A DNA stretch of 51,642 bases. It comes from Casimicrobiaceae bacterium. GTDB taxonomy: Bacteria > Pseudomonadota > Gammaproteobacteria > Burkholderiales > Casimicrobiaceae. This document shows positions 31,178 to 39,992 of this stretch, piece by piece. A program made the position numbers and the translations under genes. The stretch covers positions 1 through 51,642 of the forward strand of contig JANWWI010000012.1 in the NCBI GenBank assembly GCA_025056355.1, written 5' to 3'. The notes beneath the pieces are model-generated. The model ran no database searches and was not told the origin of the DNA. It was given only the letters and a program-made list of their open reading frames with translations. Position 1 is the stretch's first letter. Each line of letters begins with the position of its first letter.

Positions 31178-33805
31178 CTACACCACCACGTTGACAAGCC
31201 GCCCCGGAACGACCACGATTTTTTTGGGCGGCCGGCCTTCGCCAAAGCGCGCCACCTCGGGTGCGGCAGCCGCCGCCGCTTCGATCGCGGCACGATCGGC
31301 GCTTGCCGGCACCACGATGTGGCCGCGGGTTTTGCCGTTGACCTGCAGCACGAGCGTGATCTCCTCGCGCTCGAGCGCCTGCGGATCTGGCTCCGGCCAC
31401 TCGGCATGGAGGATTTCGCCGTAAGTGGCCGCAAACCCCAGGTCTTGCCACAGCTGCCAGGTAATGTGCGGCGCCACGGGGTAGAGCGTGCGAAGCAGGA
31501 TCGAGGCGCCCTCGCGCGCAAGCGCCGGCGCCGCGCCCACGGCAAGCGTCTCAAGCGCGTTCAACATCTTCATCCCGGCCGAGACCACGGTGTTGTACTG
31601 CTGCCGCTCGTAGTCGTAGTTGGCCTGCTTGAGCGTGGCATGAAGCTCGTAGCGCAGGGCCTTGAGCTCCGGGGTGAGCGCCGTTGCATCCACGGCGCCT
31701 GCGCTGGCGATCTCTTCACGGTGTTCGAAACACCAGGCCCAGAGGCGCTTCAAGAAGCGATGCGCGCCCTCCACCGCCGTGTCGGACCACACCGCGGGAT
31801 CCTCCGGCGCACCCACGAACATCACATAAAGCCGCGCCGTGTCTGCGCCGTAGCGGTCGATCAGGTCTTGCGGGTCGACACCGTTTCGCTCGCTCTTGCC
31901 CATCTTGCCGATGCCGCCGTATTCGACCCGGGTGCCATCGGCCAGCAGGCCGCCGATGATGTGCCCCTTCTCATCGAGAATGGGCTTGACCTCCGAAGGC
32001 GGCACATAGTTCTTCGCGCCATGCGCGCCGGGGGTGTAGAAGATGTGGTTGAGCAGCATGCCGTGGTTGGTCATGCGCAAAAACGGCTCATCGAACTTGA
32101 GGAGCCCCAGATCGCGCATCGCCTTGGTCCAGAAGCGCGCGTAGAGCAGATGCAGCACCGCATGCTCGATGCCGCCGATGTACTGATCCATCGGCATCCA
32201 GTAGTCGTTGCGTTCATCGACCATGGTCTCGGCACCGGCCGAGGCGTAGCGCATGTAGTACCACGCCGAGTCGATGAAGGTGTCCATCGTGTCGGTTTCG
32301 CGCCGCGCCGGTTTGCCGCACTTGGGGCAGGTGCAGGCCAGAAACGCCTCATCCTTGTTGAGCGGGTTGCCGCTGCCGTCGGGGATATGATGCTCAGGCA
32401 GCACCACCGGCAAATCCTCGTACGGCACCGGCACCACGCCGCAGTCGGCGCAGTGAATCACCGGAATCGGCGTGCCCCAGTAGCGCTGGCGCGAGATGCC
32501 CCAGTCGCGCAAGCGGTAGGTGACCTTTTTCTCGCCCAAGCCGAGCGCGGCAAGATCGGCCGCCACGGCATCCACACAGGCCTGGTACGAAAGCCCGTTG
32601 TACTTGCCGCTGTTGACGGCGACCCCCGGGCCCTTCTCGGCATACCAGGGCTGCCAGGCTTCGGTGGAAAACACCTGATCGCCGACCTGCACGACCTGCT
32701 TGATCGGCAGGCCGTATTTTTTGGCGAAGGCGAAATCCCGCTCATCATGCCCCGGCACCCCCATCACGGCGCCATCGCCGTAGGTGATGAGCACGTAGTT
32801 ACCAACCCAGACCTCGATCCGCTCGCCGGTGAGCGGATGGGTGACATAGAGTCCGGTGGCCACGCCCTCTTTTTCCTTGAGCGCAAGTTCGGCCTCGGTG
32901 GTGCCGCCCAGTTTGAGCGCATCGATCCGGGGTTTGAGCGCTGGGTTCAACTCCGCAGCACGCACCGCAAGCGGATGCTCGGGCGCAACCGCCACGAAGG
33001 TCACCCCCATGATCGTGTCGGCGCGAGTCGTAAACACATAAAGCCGCCCGTCCTGGATGAGTGAGCCGTCCGCCGCGCGGATCTCATGCGGAAAAGCGAA
33101 GCGCACACCCTCACTGCGCCCGATCCAGTTCTCCTGAATCGTGCGCAGCTTCTCCGACCATCCGGGGAGCCGATGTTTGACGTAGTCGAGCAGCTCCTCG
33201 GCGTATTTGGTGATGGCGAGGTAGTAGCCCGGAATTTCGCGCTTTTCCACCAGCGCCCCGGAGCGCCAGCCGCGCCCGTCGATCACCTGCTCGTTGGCAA
33301 GCACCGTCTGATCGACCGGATCCCAGTTGACGATCTGGGTCTTCCGATAGGCCAGGCCGTGTTCGAGCAGCTTCAAGAAGAACCACTGATTCCACTTGTA
33401 GTAGCTCGGGTCGCAGGTGGTGAGCTCTCGTGACCAGTCGATGGCTAGCCCCAGGGCCTGACACTGCCGTTTCATGACGCGGATGTTTTCGTAGGTCCAG
33501 GCCGCCGGAGCCACCCCGCTTTTGATCGCCGCGTTCTCGGCCGGCAGGCCGAAGGCGTCCCAGCCCATGGGCATGAGCACGTTGTAGCCCTTCATGCGCA
33601 GGTGCCGCGCAAGCACATCGTTGATCGTGTAATTCCTCACATGCCCCATGTGCAGCCGGCCCGACGGATAAGGCAGCATGGAGCAGGCGTAATACTTGCC
33701 CTTGGGGTAGCGCGGGTCGTGTTCGATGGCGCGATAGGCATCGGTTTCGCGCCAGTGGGCCTGGGCAGCCGCTTCGACGGTCTTGGGATCGTAGTGTGTT
33801 TGCAT
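31178..33805 (-). CDS. leuS: Leucyl-tRNA synthetase
   Basis: Charges tRNA-Leu. The protein has 875 residues with the HIGH-type motif HMGH (52-55), the editing domain, and a KMSKS-type loop that reads KMGKS (about 633-637) in [13 protein letters not shown]. Substitution of the middle serine by glycine is unusual but the lysines remain. The ATG at 33805 matches the family N-terminus ([18 protein letters not shown]). First gene of leuS-lptE-holA; 198 bases separate it from the divergent dsbD. Confidence 0.95.
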   Translation of the reverse strand: MQTHYDPKTVEAAAQAHWRETDAYRAIEHDPRYPKGKYYACSMLPYPSGRLHMGHVRNYTINDVLARHLRMKGYNVLMPMGWDAFGLPAENAAIKSGVAPAAWTYENIRVMKRQCQALGLAIDWSRELTTCDPSYYKWNQWFFLKLLEHGLAYRKTQIVNWDPVDQTVLANEQVIDGRGWRSGALVEKREIPGYYLAITKYAEELLDYVKHRLPGWSEKLRTIQENWIGRSEGVRFAFPHEIRAADGSLIQDGRLYVFTTRADTIMGVTFVAVAPEHPLAVRAAELNPALKPRIDALKLGGTTEAELALKEKEGVATGLYVTHPLTGERIEVWVGNYVLITYGDGAVMGVPGHDERDFAFAKKYGLPIKQVVQVGDQVFSTEAWQPWYAEKGPGVAVNSGKYNGLSYQACVDAVAADLAALGLGEKKVTYRLRDWGISRQRYWGTPIPVIHCADCGVVPVPYEDLPVVLPEHHIPDGSGNPLNKDEAFLACTCPKCGKPARRETDTMDTFIDSAWYYMRYASAGAETMVDERNDYWMPMDQYIGGIEHAVLHLLYARFWTKAMRDLGLLKFDEPFLRMTNHGMLLNHIFYTPGAHGAKNYVPPSEVKPILDEKGHIIGGLLADGTRVEYGGIGKMGKSERNGVDPQDLIDRYGADTARLYVMFVGAPEDPAVWSDTAVEGAHRFLKRLWAWCFEHREEIASAGAVDATALTPELKALRYELHATLKQANYDYERQQYNTVVSAGMKMLNALETLAVGAAPALAREGASILLRTLYPVAPHITWQLWQDLGFAATYGEILHAEWPEPDPQALEREEITLVLQVNGKTRGHIVVPASADRAAIEAAAAAAPEVARFGEGRPPKKIVVVPGRLVNVVV

Positions 33806-34003
33806 GGAAACGCGGAATAGGCGCGAAAAGCCGCGCAAGAGGCATCCATCCTAGAATCGGGCGCAACGCCCGCAGAGGCTTGCATTCTAGGGATCGCCCC
33901 GCCAGAGTCGGCGCGGAACCAAACCCGGCTTGGACCACTCCACTTCCAGAGTCATGCAGCGCGCCCCTCTAACGAAGCCTTACCCATTCGACCTGATGAG
34001 CGG

Positions 34004-36211
34004 ATGAATCCACCATGCTTGTTTCTGGGCGCCCTGGCCGCCCTTCTGAGTCTTGGCACCGCCGCGGCCCAGCCGGTCAAGACGCCACACGTGGAAGTGG
34101 AGCTCGTGGCCGAGCGCACGAGCGTGGCTCCAGGACAGACCGCGCGCATTGGCTTGTCGATCCGGCATGCCCCGAAATGGCATACCTACTGGAAAAACCC
34201 TGGCGATTCTGGGCTTCCGACCAAAGTCACCTGGCAGCTCCCGCCCGGGGTCACAGTGAGCGAATTCGAGTGGCCTGCGCCCGAACGCTTGGTCACCGGG
34301 CCGATCGTCAACTTTGGCTACGAAGGCCACATCCTTCTGCCGGCCAGCGTTCGCATTCCCGCGGATGCAAAGCCCGGCAGCACGATTGAGATCAAGGGCC
34401 ATGCCGAATGGCTCGTCTGCAAGGATGTGTGCATTCCCGAAGACGGCCCGGTACGCCTGAGGCTACCGGTCACGGCGGCTGCTGGGGAACTCTCGCCGCA
34501 GGCGCCGCTTTTTGCTCAAGCGGATCGCCGAATGCCACGTGCCCTGCCTGGCTGGGGCGATGCGGGCGCGGAGGTTGCAGGACGCGAGCTGCTCATTCGC
34601 TTTTCCGGCCCGCCGGAGGCGAGGCTTTCCGGTTTCGATGTCTTTCCCGAGCTCGAGCAGCTCACCGAGCCCGCGGTACAGACCACCTACCGGGCGGGCA
34701 ACACCTACTTCGCGCGGCTCAAGCTCCTCGACGGTGCCAAACCACCGGCCGAGGTCGCCTTTGTGGTCACCGCGCCGGCGGGACTTCGCGCAAGCGGCGC
34801 GCATGAACCCGCCGCGGCGCTCAGGCTCATCGCCCCGGTACGGACGGTGGCCACCCTCGAACTGCCGCGGGAGGCTGTCCCGCTTGCAGCCGTGGCGACC
34901 AAGCCGAGCACCGTCGGCGAAACCAGCGCGGCTCAAGCTGCACGGGGCGCACCCAGCGCTCCGGCCGCCGGGGCAACGGATACGCTCGGGCTGGCGGGCG
35001 CGCTTCTGTTTGCCTTCCTGGGCGGAATGATCCTCAACCTGATGCCCTGCGTGTTTCCGGTACTTTCGCTCAAGATCCTGTCCTTCGCCCAGCACCATGG
35101 CGATCAGGCTGGCGCTGCCGCGGCGATGCGCCGGCACGGCCTCTACTACGCCGCCGGGGTGGTGCTTTCCTTTCTCGCCCTCGCGGGCGTCTTGCTTGCA
35201 ATCAAAGCGGCCGGGAGCGCGGTCGGCTGGGGCTTTCAGCTGCAGGAGCCGACGGTGGTCTGGACGCTGGCTGCCATCTTCTTCGTGATTGGGCTCAATC
35301 TGCTCGGAGCCTTCGAAGTCGGACAGCTCGCCCCCTCGACGCTTCTCTCCTATACCGCCAAACACCCCGGTGTCGATGCCTTTGCCACCGGTGTGCTTGC
35401 GGTGGTGGCAGCCAGCCCCTGCACCGCGCCCTTCATGGGCGCAGCGCTCGGCTTTGCGCTCACCCAGAGCGCCGGCACCGCACTGGCCGTCTTCGCGGCG
35501 CTCGGGGCGGGCATGGCGCTTCCATATGTGCTTCTGGCCTGGTTTCCGGCGTGGCTTGACCGACTGCCGCGACCGGGGCCGTGGATGGTCACCCTCAAGC
35601 AAGCGCTCGCTTTCCCGATGTTTCTGGCCGTGGTATGGCTCCTCTGGGTGCTTGCCCAGCAAGTCGGGGTGGACTCAGGCGCCGTTGCCCTTCTTGGGCT
35701 GGTCGGCATCGCCTTGGGTGCGTGGCTTCTCGGCTCGAGCCGACCGAGCGCGCGCTGGGCCGGGTTGGTCGCGGCGCTTGCCGCCTTCGCCCTGGCCTGG
35801 CCGGCTGGCGCGCCTGCACTGAGCGCCCAGACCACCACCACGGCGCCGGATGCATCGGCCCGCGGCGCAAGCGACCTTTGGCAGCCTTGGTCGCCAGAGG
35901 CTGTGGCCGCAGCCAATGCCGCCGGCAAGCCGGTGTTTGTCGACTACACCGCCGCCTGGTGTGTGAGCTGTCAGGCCAACAAGCGCCTGGTGCTGTCGCG
36001 TGAGGATGTGCTGTCGGCTTTTGCGGCCAAGGGGGTGGTGCTCATGCGCGCCGACTGGACCAACAGGGATCCGCGCATCACCGAGTCGCTCAAGGCGCTC
36101 GGCCGCTCGGGGGTACCGGTCTATGCCTTGCACGCGCCCGGCCGACCTGTCGAGCTCTTGCCTGAACTGCTCACGCCGGGCCTCGTCAAAGAGGCGATCG
36201 CCCGGCTTTGA
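34004..36211 (+). CDS. dsbD: Thiol:disulfide interchange protein DsbD (ScsB-like)
   Basis: Carries electrons from cytoplasmic thioredoxin across the inner membrane to periplasmic thiol proteins. The 735-residue protein has a signal peptide (1-22), an N-terminal periplasmic domain with the cysteine pair C139/C143 (CKDVC), a membrane domain with MPCVFPVLSLK (about 347-357) and SPCTAPFMGA (about 471-480), and a C-terminal thioredoxin domain with CVSC (about 653-656). The periplasmic domain resembles the larger ScsB type rather than E. coli DsbD. The exported redoxin gene follows 42 bases later and may be its partner. Confidence 0.9.
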   Translation: MNPPCLFLGALAALLSLGTAAAQPVKTPHVEVELVAERTSVAPGQTARIGLSIRHAPKWHTYWKNPGDSGLPTKVTWQLPPGVTVSEFEWPAPERLVTGPIVNFGYEGHILLPASVRIPADAKPGSTIEIKGHAEWLVCKDVCIPEDGPVRLRLPVTAAAGELSPQAPLFAQADRRMPRALPGWGDAGAEVAGRELLIRFSGPPEARLSGFDVFPELEQLTEPAVQTTYRAGNTYFARLKLLDGAKPPAEVAFVVTAPAGLRASGAHEPAAALRLIAPVRTVATLELPREAVPLAAVATKPSTVGETSAAQAARGAPSAPAAGATDTLGLAGALLFAFLGGMILNLMPCVFPVLSLKILSFAQHHGDQAGAAAAMRRHGLYYAAGVVLSFLALAGVLLAIKAAGSAVGWGFQLQEPTVVWTLAAIFFVIGLNLLGAFEVGQLAPSTLLSYTAKHPGVDAFATGVLAVVAASPCTAPFMGAALGFALTQSAGTALAVFAALGAGMALPYVLLAWFPAWLDRLPRPGPWMVTLKQALAFPMFLAVVWLLWVLAQQVGVDSGAVALLGLVGIALGAWLLGSSRPSARWAGLVAALAAFALAWPAGAPALSAQTTTTAPDASARGASDLWQPWSPEAVAAANAAGKPVFVDYTAAWCVSCQANKRLVLSREDVLSAFAAKGVVLMRADWTNRDPRITESLKALGRSGVPVYALHAPGRPVELLPELLTPGLVKEAIARL

Positions 36212-36253
36212 CCGGATGGATCTCCCCCATTGGCAAAAAAGAAGGAGTCTTCG

Positions 36254-36859
36254 ATGTCGCTCAAGCGCCTTGTTGCGGCCTCTGTCGCCGCGTGTCTCGC
36301 CTTTGCCGCTCAAGCCGCCACGGTCGGCCAACCGGCGCCTGATTTCACCGCCACCGATGTCCACGGCAAAACCGTGAGGCTTTCGGATTTCCGTGGCAAG
36401 CATGTCGTGCTTGAGTGGACCAACCCCGGCTGCCCGTTCGTCGTCAAGCACTACAGCACCGGCAACATGCAGCAACTTCAGGCGGAAAAAACCGCCAAGG
36501 GCGTGGTCTGGCTCACGATCAACTCAACCGCAAAGTCGCATGGCGACTACCTTGCCCCGCCTGCGCTCGATGCCAAGATGACCGGCGAGTGGAAGGGCAA
36601 ACCGACCCACCTGCTGATGGATGAATCGGGCGCGATCGGCAAAGCCTATGGCGCCAAAACCACGCCGCACATGTACATCGTCAATCCGCAAGGCGTGCTT
36701 GTTTTCGCAGGTGGCATCGATGACAAGCGAAGCGCCAACCCAGCTGATGTGAAGACGGCGAAGAACTGGGTCCGCGCCGCGCTCGAAGAATCGATGGCCG
36801 GAAAGCCGATCTCCAACCCCACGCCTGCGCCGTACGGCTGTAGCGTCAAGTACGGCTGA
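36254..36859 (+). CDS. Exported thioredoxin-fold redoxin (AhpC/TSA-like)
   Basis: A 201-residue periplasmic redoxin. Signal peptide 1-21 (LVAASVAACLAFAAQA), then the redoxin start VGQPAPDFTATDVHGK, and a single active-site type cysteine C60 in EWTNPGCPFVVKHY; a second cysteine sits at the C-terminal YGCSVKYG. The TPHMYIVNPQG segment is the cis-Pro loop. With no CxxC it is more likely a peroxiredoxin-like reductant-accepting protein than a disulfide oxidase. An AAGGAG site lies 6 bases before the ATG at 36254. DsbD next door may supply its electrons. Confidence 0.85.
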   Translation: MSLKRLVAASVAACLAFAAQAATVGQPAPDFTATDVHGKTVRLSDFRGKHVVLEWTNPGCPFVVKHYSTGNMQQLQAEKTAKGVVWLTINSTAKSHGDYLAPPALDAKMTGEWKGKPTHLLMDESGAIGKAYGAKTTPHMYIVNPQGVLVFAGGIDDKRSANPADVKTAKNWVRAALEESMAGKPISNPTPAPYGCSVKYG

Positions 36860-36881
36860 GAGCGCGTCACGTCGCCGCAAG

Positions 36882-36907
36882 AGCCCTGCCGCGTGCAGGG
36901 CTTTTTT
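36882..36907 (+). terminator. Intrinsic terminator after the redoxin gene
   Basis: Stem GCCCTGC (36883-36889) / GCAGGGC (36895-36901), extended by an A-T pair, loop CGCGT, then six Ts. It ends the dsbD-redoxin unit. Confidence 0.88.
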
Positions 36908-37074
36908 CTTGGTGCGCGACGGGATGAGCCCTACCGCCTCGACACAAGGCATGCCGTGACTTCCGCTCCTCCTTGGGCCCGCGACCTTCGCCGAGCACAA
37001 CCGGCCCCGGGTCGTTGGTGTGCGGGCCGCGCTTGCACCGGGCCGAGGGAATCGACCGACGCAGCCTTCGCGGA

Positions 37075-37989
37075 TCAGGAAAGGGTACGGCGAAAAAAGG
37101 ACACCAGCTGCCCTACCGCGGCGCTCACATACTGCGGCACGTCGTAGAAGGACATGTGGTTGCCGCCTTCGACCACATGCAGGGTCTTGTCGGTGCTGGC
37201 GGCACGCCGGATCAGGTCTTCGCTCATCCACTTGCTGCCCGCTTGGCTGCCCACCACCATCAGGATCGGCTGCGTCAGGAAAACGTCGGCGAAGTTGAAG
37301 GCGTCGTAGGTGACCAATTGGGTGAGGTTGCGGGCATAGGTGAAGCCCGGGGCGTTGGGGTGTTGGCAACGGGGGGTGTGGTAGTACTCCCAAGCCTCGG
37401 CCAGCTCGGCATTGGGAGCGTCCTCCTTGCGCATCGGGGCCAGCGGGATGGTCATGGCCTGGGCAACGTAGTCGTTGGTGCGGGCCTGGGCGCCGTACTG
37501 CAACAGACCCATCGCTTCTGCCGACGGCTTGGTGCCGTCCCAGCCGTTGCGGAACATGGCGCCGATGTTGACCGCGCTCACCGTGCCCAGGGCCTTGATG
37601 CGGCGGTCGTTGATGGCGGCATTGGCCGCATAGCCGCCCCCCGCGCACACGCCCATGGCGCCGATGCGCTCGGCGTCGACGTAGGGCAGCGTGGTCAGGT
37701 AGTCAATGACGGCGCTGATGTCCTCGGTGCGTATGTAGGGGTTTTCCAACTGACGCGGCTCGCCGCTGCTGGCACCTTGGTAGGACGCGTCGAAGGCGAC
37801 GGCCACGAAGCCGTGCTCGGCCAGCTTGGCGGCATACAGGCCAGCGGCCTGCTCCTTGACGCCACCACCCGGATGGGCGATCACGATGGCGGGGTAACGT
37901 TTGCTGGCATCGAAATCAGCGGGTGTATGGATGTCGGCCGCCAGGGTGATGCCCTGGCCGTTGAGGTTCTTGAAAGTGACGGTTTGCAT
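37075..37989 (-). CDS. Alpha/beta hydrolase with a cysteine nucleophile
   Basis: A 304-residue hydrolase of the dienelactone hydrolase/YcjY-like type. The nucleophile elbow reads GVCAGG, placing Cys (C115) where most relatives have Ser; the acid should follow and the His is probably H278 in GGNHMSFYD. IAHPGGGVKEQ (38-48) forms the oxyanion loop. No signal peptide. An AAGGAG site (37996-38001 on the plus strand) precedes the ATG. It is divergent from a LysR regulator, which probably controls it. Substrate unknown. Confidence 0.82.
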   Translation of the reverse strand: MQTVTFKNLNGQGITLAADIHTPADFDASKRYPAIVIAHPGGGVKEQAAGLYAAKLAEHGFVAVAFDASYQGASSGEPRQLENPYIRTEDISAVIDYLTTLPYVDAERIGAMGVCAGGGYAANAAINDRRIKALGTVSAVNIGAMFRNGWDGTKPSAEAMGLLQYGAQARTNDYVAQAMTIPLAPMRKEDAPNAELAEAWEYYHTPRCQHPNAPGFTYARNLTQLVTYDAFNFADVFLTQPILMVVGSQAGSKWMSEDLIRRAASTDKTLHVVEGGNHMSFYDVPQYVSAAVGQLVSFFRRTLS

Positions 37990-38118
37990 ACGGTGCTCCT
38001 TGTGGGTTGTGGGAGGTCACTGAACCGTTCGCTGGTTCATGAGGTGAACTGTAGAAATCGAATTGGTTTTATGTAAGCACCTAGTCATTAGCGCAGACGT
38101 AAGCGATACTTAACAATC
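37990..38118. promoter_or_regulatory. Divergent control region of the hydrolase and LysR genes
   Basis: A 129-base AT-richer intergenic region. It holds a direct repeat GTAAGC at 38073-38078 and 38099-38104 (26 bases apart) in an AT-rich stretch (about 38060-38115), a likely place for LysR binding and for both promoters. No exact T-N11-A palindrome stands out. Confidence 0.4.
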
Positions 38119-39093
38119 ATGGACGCGGCCCAATTCCCCTCGCTGCTGCCTTCACTGGCCTGGTTCGTTCGCGTGGCCGAGCACGGCAGCTTCACCAAGG
38201 CCGCGGCGGCAACGGGCATCACCCGGGCCGCGCTGTCGCAACAACTCAAGGCACTGGAACAGCGGCTGGGCGTGCGCCTACTCCATCGCACCACCCGTCA
38301 CCTGTCCTTGACCGAGGAAGGGCGGCATCTGCTGGCTCTGGTGCAGCCTGCGCTATCGAATATTCAGCAGGCCGTCAAAGAACTGGATAGCGCCGGACGG
38401 GATCCATCAGGATTGCTGCGAGTGAACACCTCGCGGGTGGCGGCGAGGCTGCTGCTGGAGCCGCACTTGGGAGAATTCCTGACGCGCTTTCCCAAACTTC
38501 AGGTGGAACTGGTCATGGACGACGGCCTGTCGAACATCGTGGCCGAAGGCTGCGACGCGGGACTGCGGTTCGGCGAGAGTCTGGCCGAGCATATGGTGGC
38601 CGTGCCTGTGAGCCCACCGATGGAAATGGCCGTGGTGGCCACGCCCGAGTACTTCAAACGGCACGGTGTACCCAAGGAACCATCCGACCTGGCGCAGCAC
38701 AACTGTGTACGCTACCGGCAAACCAGCAGCGGTAGGATTTTTCATTGGGAATTCTCGACCCCTGCCAAATCCAAATCGGGCGCACGCCACGACTTCACGG
38801 TGGAGCCCAGCGGTAACGTAACCATGAACGACGACGAAGCGATGATTCGCGCAGCGCTCCAGGGCGTGGGGCTAGTGCAGCACCTTGAGTTGGCTGTACG
38901 TCCTTATCTTCAGGAAGGACGTTTGGTGCGGGTGCTTCAGGCCTGGTGCAAGCCGTTTCCTGGCCTTTACCTTTACGTTCCAACGCGTAACAAGATGCCC
39001 GCCAAGGTTCGGGCGTTGATCGACTTTCTGGTGGAGAAGCGCGAGCGGCTCCATGCCGGCGCCGACCCCGGACTCGGAGCGCCACGCCGCTAG
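38119..39093 (+). CDS. LysR-family transcriptional regulator
   Basis: A 324-residue LysR regulator: N-terminal winged helix-turn-helix (about 8-67, FTKAAAATGITRAALSQQLKALEQRLGVRLLHRTTRHLSLTEEG-type, read in pieces) and a C-terminal effector domain with RFGESLAEHMVAV and GVGLVQHLE. Start at 38119 gives the family N-terminus. It faces the hydrolase gene across 129 bases and should regulate it. The 3' half is less GC-rich than most of the window, which fits acquisition of the pair as a unit. Confidence 0.87.
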   Translation: MDAAQFPSLLPSLAWFVRVAEHGSFTKAAAATGITRAALSQQLKALEQRLGVRLLHRTTRHLSLTEEGRHLLALVQPALSNIQQAVKELDSAGRDPSGLLRVNTSRVAARLLLEPHLGEFLTRFPKLQVELVMDDGLSNIVAEGCDAGLRFGESLAEHMVAVPVSPPMEMAVVATPEYFKRHGVPKEPSDLAQHNCVRYRQTSSGRIFHWEFSTPAKSKSGARHDFTVEPSGNVTMNDDEAMIRAALQGVGLVQHLELAVRPYLQEGRLVRVLQAWCKPFPGLYLYVPTRNKMPAKVRALIDFLVEKRERLHAGADPGLGAPRR

Positions 39094-39201
39094 AAAGCGG
39101 GCGGCCTGATCGCGACGCCGAACGCGCCTTCGACGACGTGAAGGCAAAGTCGGCTTGCGCCTAAACTTCGGGCATTCGTCGGCATAAAAGGAGGAACGGC
39201 C

Positions 39202-39264
39202 ATGACGACGCACGCCACCGGCGACGTGATCGGCCGCGTCACCCATGCGCATCCTGCTCGTTGA
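39202..39264 (+). CDS. Putative 20-residue leader ORF overlapping the response regulator
   Basis: The best ribosome site here, AGGAGG at 39189-39194, sits 7 bases before an ATG that opens a 20-codon frame (MTTHATGDVIGRVTHAHPAR). It stops 20 bases inside the response-regulator gene, in another frame, while the regulator's own start at 39245 has no visible site. Ribosomes ending the leader could restart on the regulator. Expression of the leader is unproved. Confidence 0.45.
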   Translation: MTTHATGDVIGRVTHAHPAR

Positions 39265-39934
39265 GGATGATGCGGCGCTCGGCGAGGCGACCCGCAAAAG
39301 CCTGCAAAAGGAAAACTACGCGGTCGATTGGGTCAGCGAGGGCGAACGCGCGCTTTCGGCGATCGATGCGGCCCCGTACGATTTGATCATCCTCGATCTA
39401 GGGCTACCGCGCATGAGCGGACTGGCGATGCTTCGCGTGTTGCGCGCCCGAAACGATCCAAAAGCGACCACGCCGGTTCTCATCACCACCGCACGCGATG
39501 CGGTCAGCGACCGCGTGGAGGGGCTCGATGCCGGCGCGGATGATTACCTGGTCAAGCCCTTTGCGATCTCGGAGCTCCATGCGCGGGTGCGCGCTTTGAT
39601 CCGCCGCCGTAACGCCGCCGCATCGAGCGAACTCGTGCACGGGCGCCTGCGCTTCGATCAGGTCTCGCGGCAAGCCCGCGCGGATGATCAGCCGCTTGAT
39701 CTCTCCGCGCGCGAAGCGGGCATCCTCGAGGTGTTGCTCCTGCGCGCCGGGCGCGCGGTCAGTAAAGAGCAGCTGCTTGAGAGCCTGTGCGCCTGGGACC
39801 AGGACATCTCGCTCAACGCGATCGAGGTCTACGTCCATCGCTTGCGTAAGAAGCTTGAAGTCGCGGAGATCGAAATTCGCACGTTCCGCGGCTTGGGCTA
39901 CTGCATCGACAAGCCTTCAGGCGAGCGTTCGTGA
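39245..39934 (+). CDS. OmpR-family response regulator
   Basis: A 229-residue two-component regulator. The receiver domain has the acidic pair ED (7-8), phosphorylated D51 in LIILDLGLP, a Thr/Ser switch in ITTARD and K in LVKPF. The C-terminal winged helix (about 128-223) includes LSAREAGILEVLL and AIEVYVHRLRKKL. The QseB/PmrA/TctD-like arrangement fits. The ATG at 39245 gives MRILLVEDD, the standard start. The sensor kinase starts 58 bases after the stop. It is preceded by a possible leader ORF. Confidence 0.92.
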   Translation: MRILLVEDDAALGEATRKSLQKENYAVDWVSEGERALSAIDAAPYDLIILDLGLPRMSGLAMLRVLRARNDPKATTPVLITTARDAVSDRVEGLDAGADDYLVKPFAISELHARVRALIRRRNAAASSELVHGRLRFDQVSRQARADDQPLDLSAREAGILEVLLLRAGRAVSKEQLLESLCAWDQDISLNAIEVYVHRLRKKLEVAEIEIRTFRGLGYCIDKPSGERS

Positions 39935-39992
39935 GCGCGCGCCCCGCACCGCCCGGACTGTTGCGCGCCGACCCGCCGTTGCGCCCGCTGCC

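Noticed and set aside
31319-33064. 581-codon open frame opposite leuS
   Set aside because: Antisense shadow of leuS, low-complexity His/Arg/Val-rich translation.
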